A stretch of 64,000 nt of DNA from Xanthomonas arboricola pv. populi. Lineage in GTDB: Bacteria; Pseudomonadota; Gammaproteobacteria; Xanthomonadales; Xanthomonadaceae. Position 1 is the stretch's first letter. Each line of letters begins with the position of its first letter. The notes under the pieces are model-generated. The model worked only from the letters and a program-made list of their open reading frames with translations. It did no database searches and had not been told where the DNA came from. Below, in pieces: positions 12,357-23,119 of this stretch. The DNA lies in assembly GCF_002939945.1 (NCBI RefSeq), contig NZ_MDEB01000010.1, positions 1-64,000 of the forward strand, written 5' to 3'. The translations under genes were made by a program, and so were the position numbers.

Positions 12357-14525
12357 TTAGAAAAACGGCGACTGCTGGTCGCCATCGCGCTGGTCTTGTC
12401 GCTGGCGCGCTTCTAATGCATCACGGCCCTGAGCCAGGGCTTCCTGCAATTGCGCCAGCTGGCTTTGCCAGTCTGGCGGCAACGGTATGGCCAGCAGCAT
12501 GGCATTGCTGGCCAACGCTGCGAGGCGCGCCAACCCAAGGTTGGCGGACACACCGCGCAGCGCGTGAGCATGCGCACGATATTCTTCAGCCTGGCCCGTC
12601 TGTCCGGCTTGCTGCAACGCTTGCAAGCAGCGGGTGGCATCTGCCAGACATTGCGAGACGAACTGGGATTCGAAGGCATGACCCATGCCTAACTCGGCAA
12701 GTTCGTCGAGCACCTGCGGGTCGAATGCCAGTTCATCATCCAATCTGGTTTCCTGGGCAGGCACACGGCCATCGGCAGCGAGTCTTCCGCCGCTGGCTAT
12801 TTCCGCCAGCGCCCCCAGCAATTTACTGGCTTCCAACGGTTTTCCGAGAAAAGCATGTACGCCGGCTTCTTCGCAGCGCCGAATCGATTCCACAGTCACA
12901 TCCGCGCTCAAAATCACCACGGGAACGTAAGGCATCCCGCTGGCATGCATCACGCGCATCTGTCGCAGCAGGTCCAGTCCGCTTAGACCCGGCATATGGA
13001 GATCGGAGATCACTGCATCGCAGCTCTCCTGAACCAGAAGGTCCAGTACATCTTCCGTTCCCGCAAGACAGACCACGGTGTGCCCAGCCTTTTCCAGCAT
13101 CCGCTGCACCACCATGCGATTTGCATGGTGATCATCGACAACCAGTATCCGCATCGAACGCACGCGAGCGCGATGGCGCAGAAACGGATTGGAAAAGGCA
13201 ATCACATTGCTGACCTTATCCGGCAGCTCTTCCTGCAGAGCTGCTTTCTCGATCACCAGCGGCTCGGCTTCGACCCCGATCGGCACCTCGAACCAGAACA
13301 CACTGCCGCAGGGCTGATTGTCGCGATACCCGATCCGCCCTCCCATACTTTCGACCAGCCCTTTAGCGATGGTGGTCCCCAGGCCGGTTCCCTCATAGTG
13401 GCGGTTCAAGCCCATATCGCCTTGCTGGAACGCATCGAACACCCGCGACTGCATCGCTACTGGCACCCCGATTCCAGTATCGCGCACCTCGAAGCGAACG
13501 CAGATCCGATCGCCAGGTAGCGAGCCCACTCGTGACACTTTCAGATCAACGCTTCCCTCGTCGGTGAACTTGACCGCGTTGCCGATCAGATTCAGCAGCA
13601 CCTGCGACAAGTGCCCTGCATCGCCAACCAGGTTGGCGGGCACATCTGCAGCAACTTCCACCTGGTAGCCAATCCCCTTGTTGGTAGCCTGTGGACGCAG
13701 GATCAAAGCGACCGAGTTCAGAAGCGAGGCCAACAGAAAATTGGTGCGGATCAGGCGAACTTTACCAGCCTCAATCGCTGAGATATCAAGCACCTCCTCC
13801 ACCAGCGAACGCAGGTTGAGCGCCGATGCCTGGATCGTCCTTAAATATTCGCTTTGCTCGGCATCCAGCTTGGTCACTGCCAGCAGCTCCGCGGTGCCGG
13901 ACAGCCCATTCAACGGCGTGCGAAACTCATGACTCATATTCGCCAGGAATTTGCTCTTGGCCTCATTAGCGTGACGGGCGTCATTCAACGCCCTGGTCAG
14001 CGCGGTGAGCAAAGAGAGGAAATACAACGGAACGGCGATTTGGCCCAGCAGCAATCCTCCCGCTAACGTCGGAATCGAACGCCAGTAAGGGGAAAACAGG
14101 CTCACCAGGATCAGACTGAACGTACCCACCGCCGTCGCGGCGAGTAAGTATCGGCTGCCATAGCGCAGGCCGTTGCCGATTGTCACCCACAAACAGACGA
14201 CATAAAGAACTCCGCCCGCATCGGCCGTGGCGAGCATCAAGACGACGATGCAAGCGTAGTCGCTGAGCATGCCGATGCAGCGCCGCACATGCGAAATGCC
14301 GGGCTGCACAGCAATTGCTGTCAACAAGCCGAGAGACACCACAATCTCCCAGCTCAGCACCCACCAAGTCTTAGCCAGATAGCCGGAGCGCCCCGGTTGG
14401 TGCTCCATGGCCCAAACGTAAGCAAACAACAGTATCGCGATGGCAATACGTACAGAGTGCTGCAGATGCTCGCTATCCGGACGCTGCCGGAAGCGGATTC
14501 GCAGCCCGTCTATCAACACACTCAT
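12357..14525 (-). CDS. rpfC: RpfC, hybrid sensor kinase for DSF (divergent allele)
   Basis: A 722-residue hybrid histidine kinase. About five membrane segments span residues 24-180 and are followed by the H-box His199 (FLANMSHEFRTPLNG), an ATPase domain (N-box near Asn316, GTGLG at 379-383), a receiver with phospho-acceptor Asp508 (SDLHMPG) and Lys562, and a C-terminal Hpt domain with His654 (HALRGVSANLG). All phosphorelay residues are present. The short N-terminal sensor tail keeps DSEH (17-20) but otherwise differs from the X. campestris sequence I recall. The start is fixed by an ATGA overlap with the upstream rpfG stop. Sampled GC is 57-62%. Confidence 0.95.
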   Translation of the reverse strand: MSVLIDGLRIRFRQRPDSEHLQHSVRIAIAILLFAYVWAMEHQPGRSGYLAKTWWVLSWEIVVSLGLLTAIAVQPGISHVRRCIGMLSDYACIVVLMLATADAGGVLYVVCLWVTIGNGLRYGSRYLLAATAVGTFSLILVSLFSPYWRSIPTLAGGLLLGQIAVPLYFLSLLTALTRALNDARHANEAKSKFLANMSHEFRTPLNGLSGTAELLAVTKLDAEQSEYLRTIQASALNLRSLVEEVLDISAIEAGKVRLIRTNFLLASLLNSVALILRPQATNKGIGYQVEVAADVPANLVGDAGHLSQVLLNLIGNAVKFTDEGSVDLKVSRVGSLPGDRICVRFEVRDTGIGVPVAMQSRVFDAFQQGDMGLNRHYEGTGLGTTIAKGLVESMGGRIGYRDNQPCGSVFWFEVPIGVEAEPLVIEKAALQEELPDKVSNVIAFSNPFLRHRARVRSMRILVVDDHHANRMVVQRMLEKAGHTVVCLAGTEDVLDLLVQESCDAVISDLHMPGLSGLDLLRQMRVMHASGMPYVPVVILSADVTVESIRRCEEAGVHAFLGKPLEASKLLGALAEIASGGRLAADGRVPAQETRLDDELAFDPQVLDELAELGMGHAFESQFVSQCLADATRCLQALQQAGQTGQAEEYRAHAHALRGVSANLGLARLAALASNAMLLAIPLPPDWQSQLAQLQEALAQGRDALEARQRQDQRDGDQQSPFF

Positions 14526-15664
14526 CCCACTTGACCTGGACGCGGCGATGCGGTCGAGAATTCCTGGCAGATCTCGTCCAGCTGCGCGCGGCCGCGTAGC
14601 AGCGCATCCACGCAGCGCGGGTCGAACAGGCGACCGCGTTGTGCGTACAGATAGGCCAGCGCGGCGTCCATGGTCCATGCCTCCTTGTACGGGCGCGGAG
14701 ACAGCAGCGCGTCGAAGACATCGGCCACCGCCACGATGCGTGCTTCCAGCGGAATCGCCTCGCCCAACAGTCCATCCGGGTAGCCGGTGCCGTCGTAGCG
14801 CTCGTGGTGACGCAGCGCGATCAAGGCGCCGACCTGGATGAAGCGGTTCTGGCTGCCGCTGAGCAGCTCGTAGCCGATGCGCGGATGCCGCTTCATGATG
14901 CTCATCTCGTCGTCGGTGAGCTTGCCCGGCTTGAGCAGCACCGCATCGGGAATGGCGATCTTGCCCATGTCGTGCAGCGGTGCGGCCATCTCGATGATGC
15001 GCACTTCTTCTTCCGACAACCCGAGCTGCTCGGCGATCAGGCCGGCCACATGCGACATGCGCTCCAGGAAGGCGCTGGTACCCGAGTCGCGGTACTCGAT
15101 AGCGCGCGCCAGCCGCGACAAGGTTTCGCGTTCGCGTTCTTCGACCTCGTTCATGCTGGCCAGCAGACGCTGCTCCAGCGACAGCGCGCGTTGCTTGACG
15201 CTTTCGCTCTGCTGACGCAACTGCAGCAAATTGGAGCAGCGCGCGCGCAGTTCGCGCGGGCGGATCGGCTTGACCAGGAAGTCGATCACACCCGCTTCCA
15301 GCGCGGCCTGGCGGATCGGCTCGTCGCCGACGATGGTGATCAGGATGATCGGGATATCGCGATGGCTGGGCAGCCGGCGCAGACGCCGGGCGAACTCCAG
15401 ACCATCCATGCCGGGCATGCGATAGTCGAGCAGCAACAGATCCACCCGTCCGGCCTCGCACCACGCCAACGCGTCGAGCGGATCACCGAAATCGTAGACC
15501 TTCAATTCCGGTGCGATGTCCTCGATGACGTGGCGCAGCATCGTCCGCGCAGACATCTGGTCATCGACAATGACGATGTTCAATCCCAGATCCGCCTTTT
15601 CCGACCAGCTTCCCGATGGATCCGCCGACGATACGCCGGCAAGATTACCCAAAACATCCTGCAT
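14522..15664 (-). CDS. rpfG: RpfG, HD-GYP response regulator
   Basis: A 380-residue two-domain regulator. The receiver (29-150) has Asp80 (LLLLDYRMPGMDG). The HD-GYP domain has His231-Asp232 (HDMGK) and the signature HHERYDGTGYPDG at 286-298. RpfG degrades cyclic-di-GMP when phosphorylated by RpfC, linking DSF to virulence factor synthesis and biofilm dispersal (established). An upstream in-frame extension to 15796 is rejected because the usual RpfG begins MQDVLG. Expressed with rpfC through the ATGA overlap; rpfH, present between them in X. campestris, is absent. GC (38 of 60 in 14941-15000) is higher than in most of the rpfC lines I counted. Confidence 0.96.
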   Translation of the reverse strand: MQDVLGNLAGVSSADPSGSWSEKADLGLNIVIVDDQMSARTMLRHVIEDIAPELKVYDFGDPLDALAWCEAGRVDLLLLDYRMPGMDGLEFARRLRRLPSHRDIPIILITIVGDEPIRQAALEAGVIDFLVKPIRPRELRARCSNLLQLRQQSESVKQRALSLEQRLLASMNEVEERERETLSRLARAIEYRDSGTSAFLERMSHVAGLIAEQLGLSEEEVRIIEMAAPLHDMGKIAIPDAVLLKPGKLTDDEMSIMKRHPRIGYELLSGSQNRFIQVGALIALRHHERYDGTGYPDGLLGEAIPLEARIVAVADVFDALLSPRPYKEAWTMDAALAYLYAQRGRLFDPRCVDALLRGRAQLDEICQEFSTASPRPGQVG

Positions 15665-15804
15665 AGCCGTTGCTCCTCTATCCCGACAACGGAAAAGCGA
15701 TGACGCCGGCCGCTGTGCCGACTCCCCCGACGATACGCCATTCGGGGCTCCGCTCAAGCATATGCAGTATCTGTGCCGTCGGCACGCCGACGACACGAAA
15801 AAGA

Positions 15805-17322
<1,518 letters not shown>

Positions 17323-17531
17323 GGCGGGAATCGGTCTGCGATAGGTCGGGCGCATGCCCGGTGGAGAATGCGGAACCGGGTTTGCCGGTTCCTGCGTTTT
17401 ACGGTGTGTCGGTGACAACTGCACGGCGCAACGGGACTGTTTGGCAAGGTGCCGGGCTGCACTGCGCTGCACATATCGCAGCGGGCGCGGCGACGTCGAT
17501 GCGCGGCAGGCGCAGCAACGTCTTCCTGCGA

Positions 17532-18657
17532 TCAGGCATCCAGGCGTTTGGAGCCTGCCGCCAGACCGGCCTTGAGGCTGGCCTCGACGAATTCGTCCAG
17601 ATCGCCGTCCAGCACTTTCTGCGTGTCGCTGCGTTCGATGCCGGTGCGCAGATCCTTGATGCGGCTCTGGTCGAGCACGTAGTTGCGGATCTGGCTGCCC
17701 CAGCCAATGTCGGACTTGGTGGCTTCCAGCGCGTCGCGTTCGACGTTGCGCTTCTGCACTTCCAGCTCGTACAACTTGGCCGCCAGCATCTTCATCGCGT
17801 TGTCGCGATTCTGGTGCTGGCTGCGGCCGGTCTGGCAGGCGACCACGGTATTGGTCGGAATATGCGTGATGCGCACTGCCGATTCGGTCTTGTTGACGTG
17901 CTGACCACCGGCGCCGGAGGAGCGATACACGTCGGTACGCAGATCGGCCGGATTGATGTCGATCTCGATGTTGTCGTCCACTTCCGGCGACACGAACACC
18001 GAGGTGAAGCTGGTATGCCGGCGGTTGTCCGAATCGAACGGCGACTTGCGCACCAGCCGGTGCACGCCGATCTCGGTCTTCAACCAGCCATAGGCGTACT
18101 CGCCCTCGATGCGGATCGTGGCCGACTTGATGCCCGCCACTTCGCCGCCTGACACTTCCATCAGCTCGGTCTTCCAGCCGCGCGACTCGGCCCAGCGCAG
18201 GTACATGCGCAGCAGGATTTCGGCCCAGTCCTGCGCCTCGGTGCCGCCGGCGCCGGCCTGGATGTCGACGAACGCATTGGCGCCGTCCATCTGGCCGGAG
18301 AACATGCGCTGGAATTCCAGCGTTTCGACGTGGGTCTGGTACTTGTCCAGATCGGCGATCACCGCCACCGCGGTATCTTCGTCCTGCTCGCTTTCGGCCA
18401 GTTCCAGCAGATCGGCGGCATCGGTCAGACCGGCCAGCACATCGGCGATGCCGATGACGGTCTTTTCCAGCATCGAGCGCTCACGACCCAGGGCCTGCGC
18501 GCGCTCGGCGTCGTTCCACACATCGGGGCTCTCGAGCTCCCGGCTGACTTCTTCTAGACGCTCTTTCTTGACGTCGTAGTCAAAGATACCCCCTGAGCGA
18601 GAGCACGCGATCGTTGAGATCGGTGATGCGCTGGCGGATCGGATTGGTTTCGATCAT
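17532..18657 (-). CDS. prfB: Peptide chain release factor 2 with programmed +1 frameshift
   Basis: RF2, 374 residues after frameshift, terminates translation at UGA and UAA. Translation starts at 18657 ([20 protein letters not shown]), reaches an in-frame TGA as codon 26 (18582-18580), and must slip +1 at CTT to read GAC on into the main frame, which runs to 17532. The stop-codon reader SPF (in [10 protein letters not shown]) and the peptidyl-tRNA hydrolysis motif GGQ ([11 protein letters not shown]) are intact. The coding sequence is join(18657..18583, 18581..17532) on the minus strand. An annotation that starts at the GTG at 18521 would miss 46 residues. Confidence 0.95.
18580..18594 (-). 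promoter_or_regulatory. RF2 autoregulatory frameshift site
   Basis: Minus-strand AGG GGG TAT CTT TGA C: an internal Shine-Dalgarno (AGGGGG) three bases before the slippery CTT and the in-frame TGA. Low RF2 lets the ribosome pause and shift +1; high RF2 terminates at the TGA. This matches the established prfB mechanism exactly. Confidence 0.97.
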
Positions 18658-18886
18658 GACGGACTTCCGGCAAACAAGCCCGGTAGTCTAGCAAGCGGGC
18701 GGCGGTGACGGTCGTGGGGGGCCTTAGTTTCGAGCCGGCCCTGGACGTCATGGCCACCACTGCATGCTCAAACCGGAGCAAGGCAGCCAGGAGGCTGCTC
18801 AGATGACGAGCCTTGGGCTCGAGCTGTCACCGCCTGGGCGGAGCTGGACCTCCGCGCGACCGCAGCGATGCCGTGTGGACAGCCGG

Positions 18887-19807
18887 TCAGCCCTGCACAA
18901 CCTCGATACGCTGCGGTGCGGGTGCCTGCCCTGCCACCACCCGTAACGCAGCCAAGTAACGGCGACTGCACGGCAGCACGGTGGCGTCGGACAGGTGCAC
19001 GCGGGCGTCGCCGGATTCCAGCGGCTCGATCGCCTGCACGCGTGCCAGCTTCACCAGATAGCTGCGGTGGATGCGCACGAACACGGCCGGATCCAGCCTG
19101 GCCTCAATCGCGGCCATCGTGCTGCGCAGTGGGTAATCGTGGCCGCGCACATGCAGATTGACGTAGTTGCCCGAAGCCTGGACCCATTCGATGTCGGCGG
19201 TGGCGACCAGGAAGTCGCGCCCCAGCTTGCGCACCAGAAAGCGTTCCGGACGATCCAGCGGCTCGACCGGCTGGCCTTCGTCCGGCGCGGCCAGCAGATG
19301 CGCCTCGCCCTGCCGACGCCGGCCATACCATGCCAGCGTGTGTCGTAGCGCCACCAGCAGGGCAAAGGTGCGCAGATCCTTGGAGAGTTCGTAAATCCAC
19401 TGCAACCACAAGGCACCGAAATCGTAGTGCGCACCGACCGCCAGATAGACCAGCTTACGCAGCAGCACCATGCCGCTCACGTGCAGCAGCCACCAGACAA
19501 GTGCGGCCGCCATATAGAGAGGAATGCGCCGCCGCCAGACATCGGCATGCAATGGCCAACGCGTGCAGAGCCAGATCAGCGGCGGCAAGAGCAGCAGTGA
19601 GACGGTCGCGCTGCTCAGCTCCCAGGTCAGCACCTGCCACAGCAGCAGCGGCTGACCGTCGCGCCGTGCCGCCAGCCATGTGCTCGCGGTGTTGCCCAGC
19701 GCGCTGCCATAGAAAACCAGCAGCCAGATCAACGCCACCCAGTGCCTGCCCGCGCTGGCATCTCTGTCGGTCTCGCGTGCGATCGCCCCGGACGCAGGTG
19801 AATTCAT
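18887..19807 (-). CDS. rpfD: RpfD, LytTR-domain membrane regulator
   Basis: A 306-residue protein with about four hydrophobic segments in residues 20-155 and a C-terminal LytTR DNA-binding domain (about 195-290: FLVRKLGRDFLVATADIEWVQASGNYVNLH ... FVRIHRSYLVKLARVQAIEPL). No receiver domain is present, so the membrane part may sense directly. Its order after prfB and before the acyltransferase and recJ matches the rpf cluster of X. campestris. Its regulatory targets cannot be read from sequence. Confidence 0.88.
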   Translation of the reverse strand: MNSPASGAIARETDRDASAGRHWVALIWLLVFYGSALGNTASTWLAARRDGQPLLLWQVLTWELSSATVSLLLLPPLIWLCTRWPLHADVWRRRIPLYMAAALVWWLLHVSGMVLLRKLVYLAVGAHYDFGALWLQWIYELSKDLRTFALLVALRHTLAWYGRRRQGEAHLLAAPDEGQPVEPLDRPERFLVRKLGRDFLVATADIEWVQASGNYVNLHVRGHDYPLRSTMAAIEARLDPAVFVRIHRSYLVKLARVQAIEPLESGDARVHLSDATVLPCSRRYLAALRVVAGQAPAPQRIEVVQG

Positions 19808-19939
19808 CCGCGCATTCTATGCAAACCGCCCACCTGCCGTCCCCCGGTTCGTCCCTGTGGGACCGCAACTGGTCACTCGGGGACGGCGTCGCCGCCCTTG
19901 GCGCAGCTGCTTGGGGCCGGGGTTGCCGAGGATGCAGGC

Positions 19940-21175
19940 ATGCCTCCTACCGACACGACCATGACCGAGCGCCGCCACGATATCGATGCCTTGCGCGTCT
20001 TCGCCTTCGCACTGCTGATCCTCTACCACGTGGGAATGACCTATGTGGCCGACTGGGATTTCCACCTCAAGAGCGTGCACACCGCGCAGTGGCTGCAATG
20101 GCCGATGATCGTGCTCAACCGCTGGCGGATGCCCTTGCTGTTCATGATCTCCGGCATCGCAATCGGGCTGTCGCGGTCGCAGGCCACGCCCTGGCGCTTC
20201 GCCTTGCAGCGCTGCGGGCGATTGCTGCCACCGTTGTTGTTCGGCATGTTCGTGGTGGTCGCGGTGCAGGCCTATTGCCAGGGCGTGGGCAACGGCAAGG
20301 TCAGCCCGGGCTTCGGCAGCTTCCTGTTGCGCTACTGGCAGGTGCGGCCGTGGCCGGCCGGCAGTTTCGATGGTTGGGAGCACGGCATCACCTGGAACCA
20401 TCTGTGGTATCTGGCCTATCTGCTGCCCTACACCATCGCGTTGATGGCGCTGGTGTCGCTGACACGCCCGCTGCGGCTGACCGCGTGGCCTCGTTTGCCC
20501 GCCGCGCTGGCGGTGCCGGCACTGCTGCTGTTGCCGCTTCTGTGGGAAGCGTTTTGCGTGCTGTGGGTGATGCCGCGCCATCCGCCCACCCACGCGCTGT
20601 TTGGCGACTGGTTCGTGCACGCCGAGTCGTTTCCGTTGTTCGTCCTGGGATACCTGCTGGCGCGCAGCGAGGGCTTCTGGCAGTGGGCCGTGCAGCTGCG
20701 CTGGCTCACGCTAGGCACCGCGCTTACGGCAATCGGCACCGAACTGGCCATTCGCTATGCCAGCATCCATGGGCAGACTGCGCAACCTGGTGCAGCGCTG
20801 GCCTCGCTGCCGTGGGAGGCGATCGAGCACAGCGCACGTGCCGCCTACACCTGGCTGGCGCTGCTGACGATTCTTGGCTGGGCCAGGCACCGATTGAACC
20901 GCCCGTTCCGCTGGCTGCCGTACTGCACTGAGGCGGTGTTTCCGTGGTACATCCTGCACCAGAGCCTGATCATCGTGACGCTGTACTGGCTGATGCCGTT
21001 GCATCTGAATGCCTGGCTGGAGCCGGCGCTGGTGATCGCCGCCACCGTGATCGGCTGCCTGGCGTTGCACGAGTTTGCGATCCGCCGGGCGCGCTGGTTG
21101 CGTCCCTTGTTCGGATTGCGTGCGCGCGGGCGGCGCCTGGCGCGCAAGACCGACAGCGCGCCGGTGCCGCCATGA
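19940..21175 (+). CDS. Acyltransferase 3 family membrane protein
   Basis: A 411-residue protein with about ten hydrophobic segments. The opening (RRHDIDALRVFAFALLILYHVGM) is typical of acyltransferase family 3 (OafA/MdoC-like) with the conserved catalytic His of the first segment. Such enzymes O-acylate extracytoplasmic polysaccharides or glucans. GAGG lies 8 bases before the ATG at 19940; 19961 is an alternative start. Divergent from rpfD across 130 bases. The substrate is unknown. Confidence 0.85.
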   Translation: MPPTDTTMTERRHDIDALRVFAFALLILYHVGMTYVADWDFHLKSVHTAQWLQWPMIVLNRWRMPLLFMISGIAIGLSRSQATPWRFALQRCGRLLPPLLFGMFVVVAVQAYCQGVGNGKVSPGFGSFLLRYWQVRPWPAGSFDGWEHGITWNHLWYLAYLLPYTIALMALVSLTRPLRLTAWPRLPAALAVPALLLLPLLWEAFCVLWVMPRHPPTHALFGDWFVHAESFPLFVLGYLLARSEGFWQWAVQLRWLTLGTALTAIGTELAIRYASIHGQTAQPGAALASLPWEAIEHSARAAYTWLALLTILGWARHRLNRPFRWLPYCTEAVFPWYILHQSLIIVTLYWLMPLHLNAWLEPALVIAATVIGCLALHEFAIRRARWLRPLFGLRARGRRLARKTDSAPVPP

Positions 21176-21275
21176 AGATGCTGCGCAGGCATGTCCCGCT
21201 TTGGCGTGCGACTCACTGGACGGCCCGTCGGCAGCACCGCAAGATGCGCGCCTGACCTGTTCTTTCGAAGACACC

Positions 21276-22313
21276 ATGCGCCCTACCCTGCTTGCCGCCA
21301 CCTTGTTGCTCGCGCCCGCCGCCGCCCTCGCCGATGCGCCGGTCGGCATCGCCTTCGACCACCAGGACTGGACCATCGCCTGCGACAATACCCGCACCTG
21401 CCGCGCTGCCGGTTATCAGCCGGATGAAGGCGACAGCACGCCGGTGTCGGTGTTGCTGACGCGCAAGGCCGGTGCCGGGCAAGCGGTCACCGCCGAGTTG
21501 ATGCTGGGCCAGTACGACGAGGTCAAGATGCCGGCATCGCTCGCATTGCGCATCGACCAGCACGACCTGGGCAAGCTGGCGCTGAATCGCGACAGCGGCA
21601 CCGCGCCGCTGACCAGCGCGCAGGTGACCGCGCTGCTGGCCGCACTGACCCGCAGCAGCAAGATCGTGGCGGTGGGCAACGATGGTCGCCGCTGGCAGCT
21701 GTCCGATCGCGGCGCCGCGGCGGTGCTGCTGAAGATGGACGAGTTCCAGGGCCGGCTGGGCACGCGTGGCGCACTGGTGCGCAAGGGCGATCGCGATGAA
21801 GCTGCAGTGCTGCCGGCCGTGCCGGCACCGCAGGTCCGTGCGATCAAACTCGCAGCAACGCAAGCGGCCGATGCGCGCCTGGGCACGCTGCCGGCGCTCT
21901 ATCAAGCGCTGCGTGCCAGCTTGCCGGCCGATGAGGAATGCAAGGGACTGCAGGCCGGCGATGCAGCCGAGCCGCTGTCGATCACCCGGCTCAGCAACGA
22001 CAAACTGCTGGTCTCGACCGATTGCTGGATGGGCGCCTACAACGTCGGCACCGGTTTCTGGGTGATCAATGCACGCGCGCCGTTCGCACCGACGTTGGTG
22101 ACCACGCACGCCAGCGATATCGACGGTTCCACCATCCTTGAGTCGCAGAAGGGCCGCGGCCTGGGCGATTGCTACAGCGAGGCCAGCTGGACCTGGGACG
22201 GCCGCCGTTTCGTGCCGACCTCCGAATCCACTTCCGGTCTGTGCCGGCTGGTCGCCGCTGGCGGCGCGTGGGAATTGCCGACCTTGGTGACCGAAGTCAA
22301 GAAGGCGCCCTGA
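21276..22313 (+). CDS. Exported DUF1176-like protein
   Basis: A 345-residue protein with a signal peptide (MRPTLLAATLLLAPAAALADA). The mature part opens FDHQDWTIACDNTRTCRAAGY, and DCYSEASWTWDGRRFV near the C terminus, with paired cysteines, matches DUF1176. Likely periplasmic; no catalytic role is known for the family. The ATG is chosen because the signal peptide begins there. It is 100 bases downstream of the acyltransferase gene and may be co-transcribed with it. Confidence 0.75.
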   Translation: MRPTLLAATLLLAPAAALADAPVGIAFDHQDWTIACDNTRTCRAAGYQPDEGDSTPVSVLLTRKAGAGQAVTAELMLGQYDEVKMPASLALRIDQHDLGKLALNRDSGTAPLTSAQVTALLAALTRSSKIVAVGNDGRRWQLSDRGAAAVLLKMDEFQGRLGTRGALVRKGDRDEAAVLPAVPAPQVRAIKLAATQAADARLGTLPALYQALRASLPADEECKGLQAGDAAEPLSITRLSNDKLLVSTDCWMGAYNVGTGFWVINARAPFAPTLVTTHASDIDGSTILESQKGRGLGDCYSEASWTWDGRRFVPTSESTSGLCRLVAAGGAWELPTLVTEVKKAP

Positions 22314-22519
22314 TCGAGGCGAGGACAGTGCGAGCGAGTGCGAGCGTCAGTGTGCGCTTGCACGGTCTTGCAGGACGCTTCGAACTGCCAACTAGGCTGC
22401 TTTGCGGCCGTCAGGCATACGGCTCATAGAGCATGTAATCCCAGGTAAATGCCGCCTGTGGGTGCGCGCTCAGTGCAGAGCACGTGCAGAGCGGCTGAGC
22501 TGCAGCCTGGCTGCAGGGT

Positions 22520-22621
22520 CCTTGCCCGCCCACCATCGCAGGACACGCCGCAAGTACGTCTAGGTAGGCTCTGGCGCGGCATCCATGCCGCTCAAGGTTC
22601 CGCGACGGTGGGCGGGCAAGG
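22520..22621. repeat. Repeat A, copy 2
   Basis: Outer arms CCTTGCCCGCCCACC (22520-22534) and its perfect complement (22607-22621). The inner stem is shortened to GCGGCAT/ATGCCGC (22576-22591) because flanking bases diverged. Similarity to copies 1 and 3 continues right of the hairpin (ATGGTCGGTG and beyond). Confidence 0.85.
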
Positions 22622-22993
22622 ACCAGTCCAGATGGTCGGTGTGCACGATTGCACGCAGAGCATGACGCATGTTGCTTGGATCACGGCGCGTCCGATCAGC
22701 GTCCCGACACACGCCGAACAACACAGGCTTTCAGGAAAGCTCAGCGTCGTCATGGCGAATCTGCAGAAAAAGATGACGAATTGGCGTGCCTTGACCAGGT
22801 CATGGAAACGACACGCCGAGGCAGCAGCGTGGCCGGAAATTGGCGGAGAGCGGCACATGGATGTGCCGCGGCGGAGAGTCAGACCGGATGTCTGACCGAG
22901 CCGAGGAGCCGATCCCCGGCCGCGCTGCCGCCCCTACCGAAGCCAGCGACTGGTAGCTGCGCGCCTGAGACCCCTACGCTCAGCTCCCTCTAC

Positions 22994-23047
22994 GGACGGA
23001 TTCACGGCGCGTCCCGCGAGCAGCGAGGACACCGCGCGGCCTCGACC
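22994..23047. repeat. Repeat B, partial copy 3
   Basis: Right half of repeat B only (GGACGGATTCACGGCG ... CTCGACC). It lies about 370 bases after repeat A copy 2; the order A then B is the same as at 50.1-50.5 kb. Confidence 0.7.
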
Positions 23048-23119
23048 AACGCGACTTGGATCATCCAGATGACGCCAGGTGCGGTCTACAAGAGGTAGAG
23101 AGAACGTTGAGCCCGCAGA

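Larger units (their letters stand above)
22314..23119. other. Non-coding repeat-bearing gap
   Basis: About 800 bases between the DUF1176-like gene and the end of recJ (convergent). It holds repeat A copy 2 and a partial repeat B. The remaining open frames have no ribosome binding sites and read through the palindromes. Confidence 0.7.

Noticed and set aside
14526..15464. N-terminal extension of rpfC to 15464
   Set aside because: It overlaps rpfG in another frame and lacks membrane or sensor features; the ATGA overlap fixes the start at 14525.
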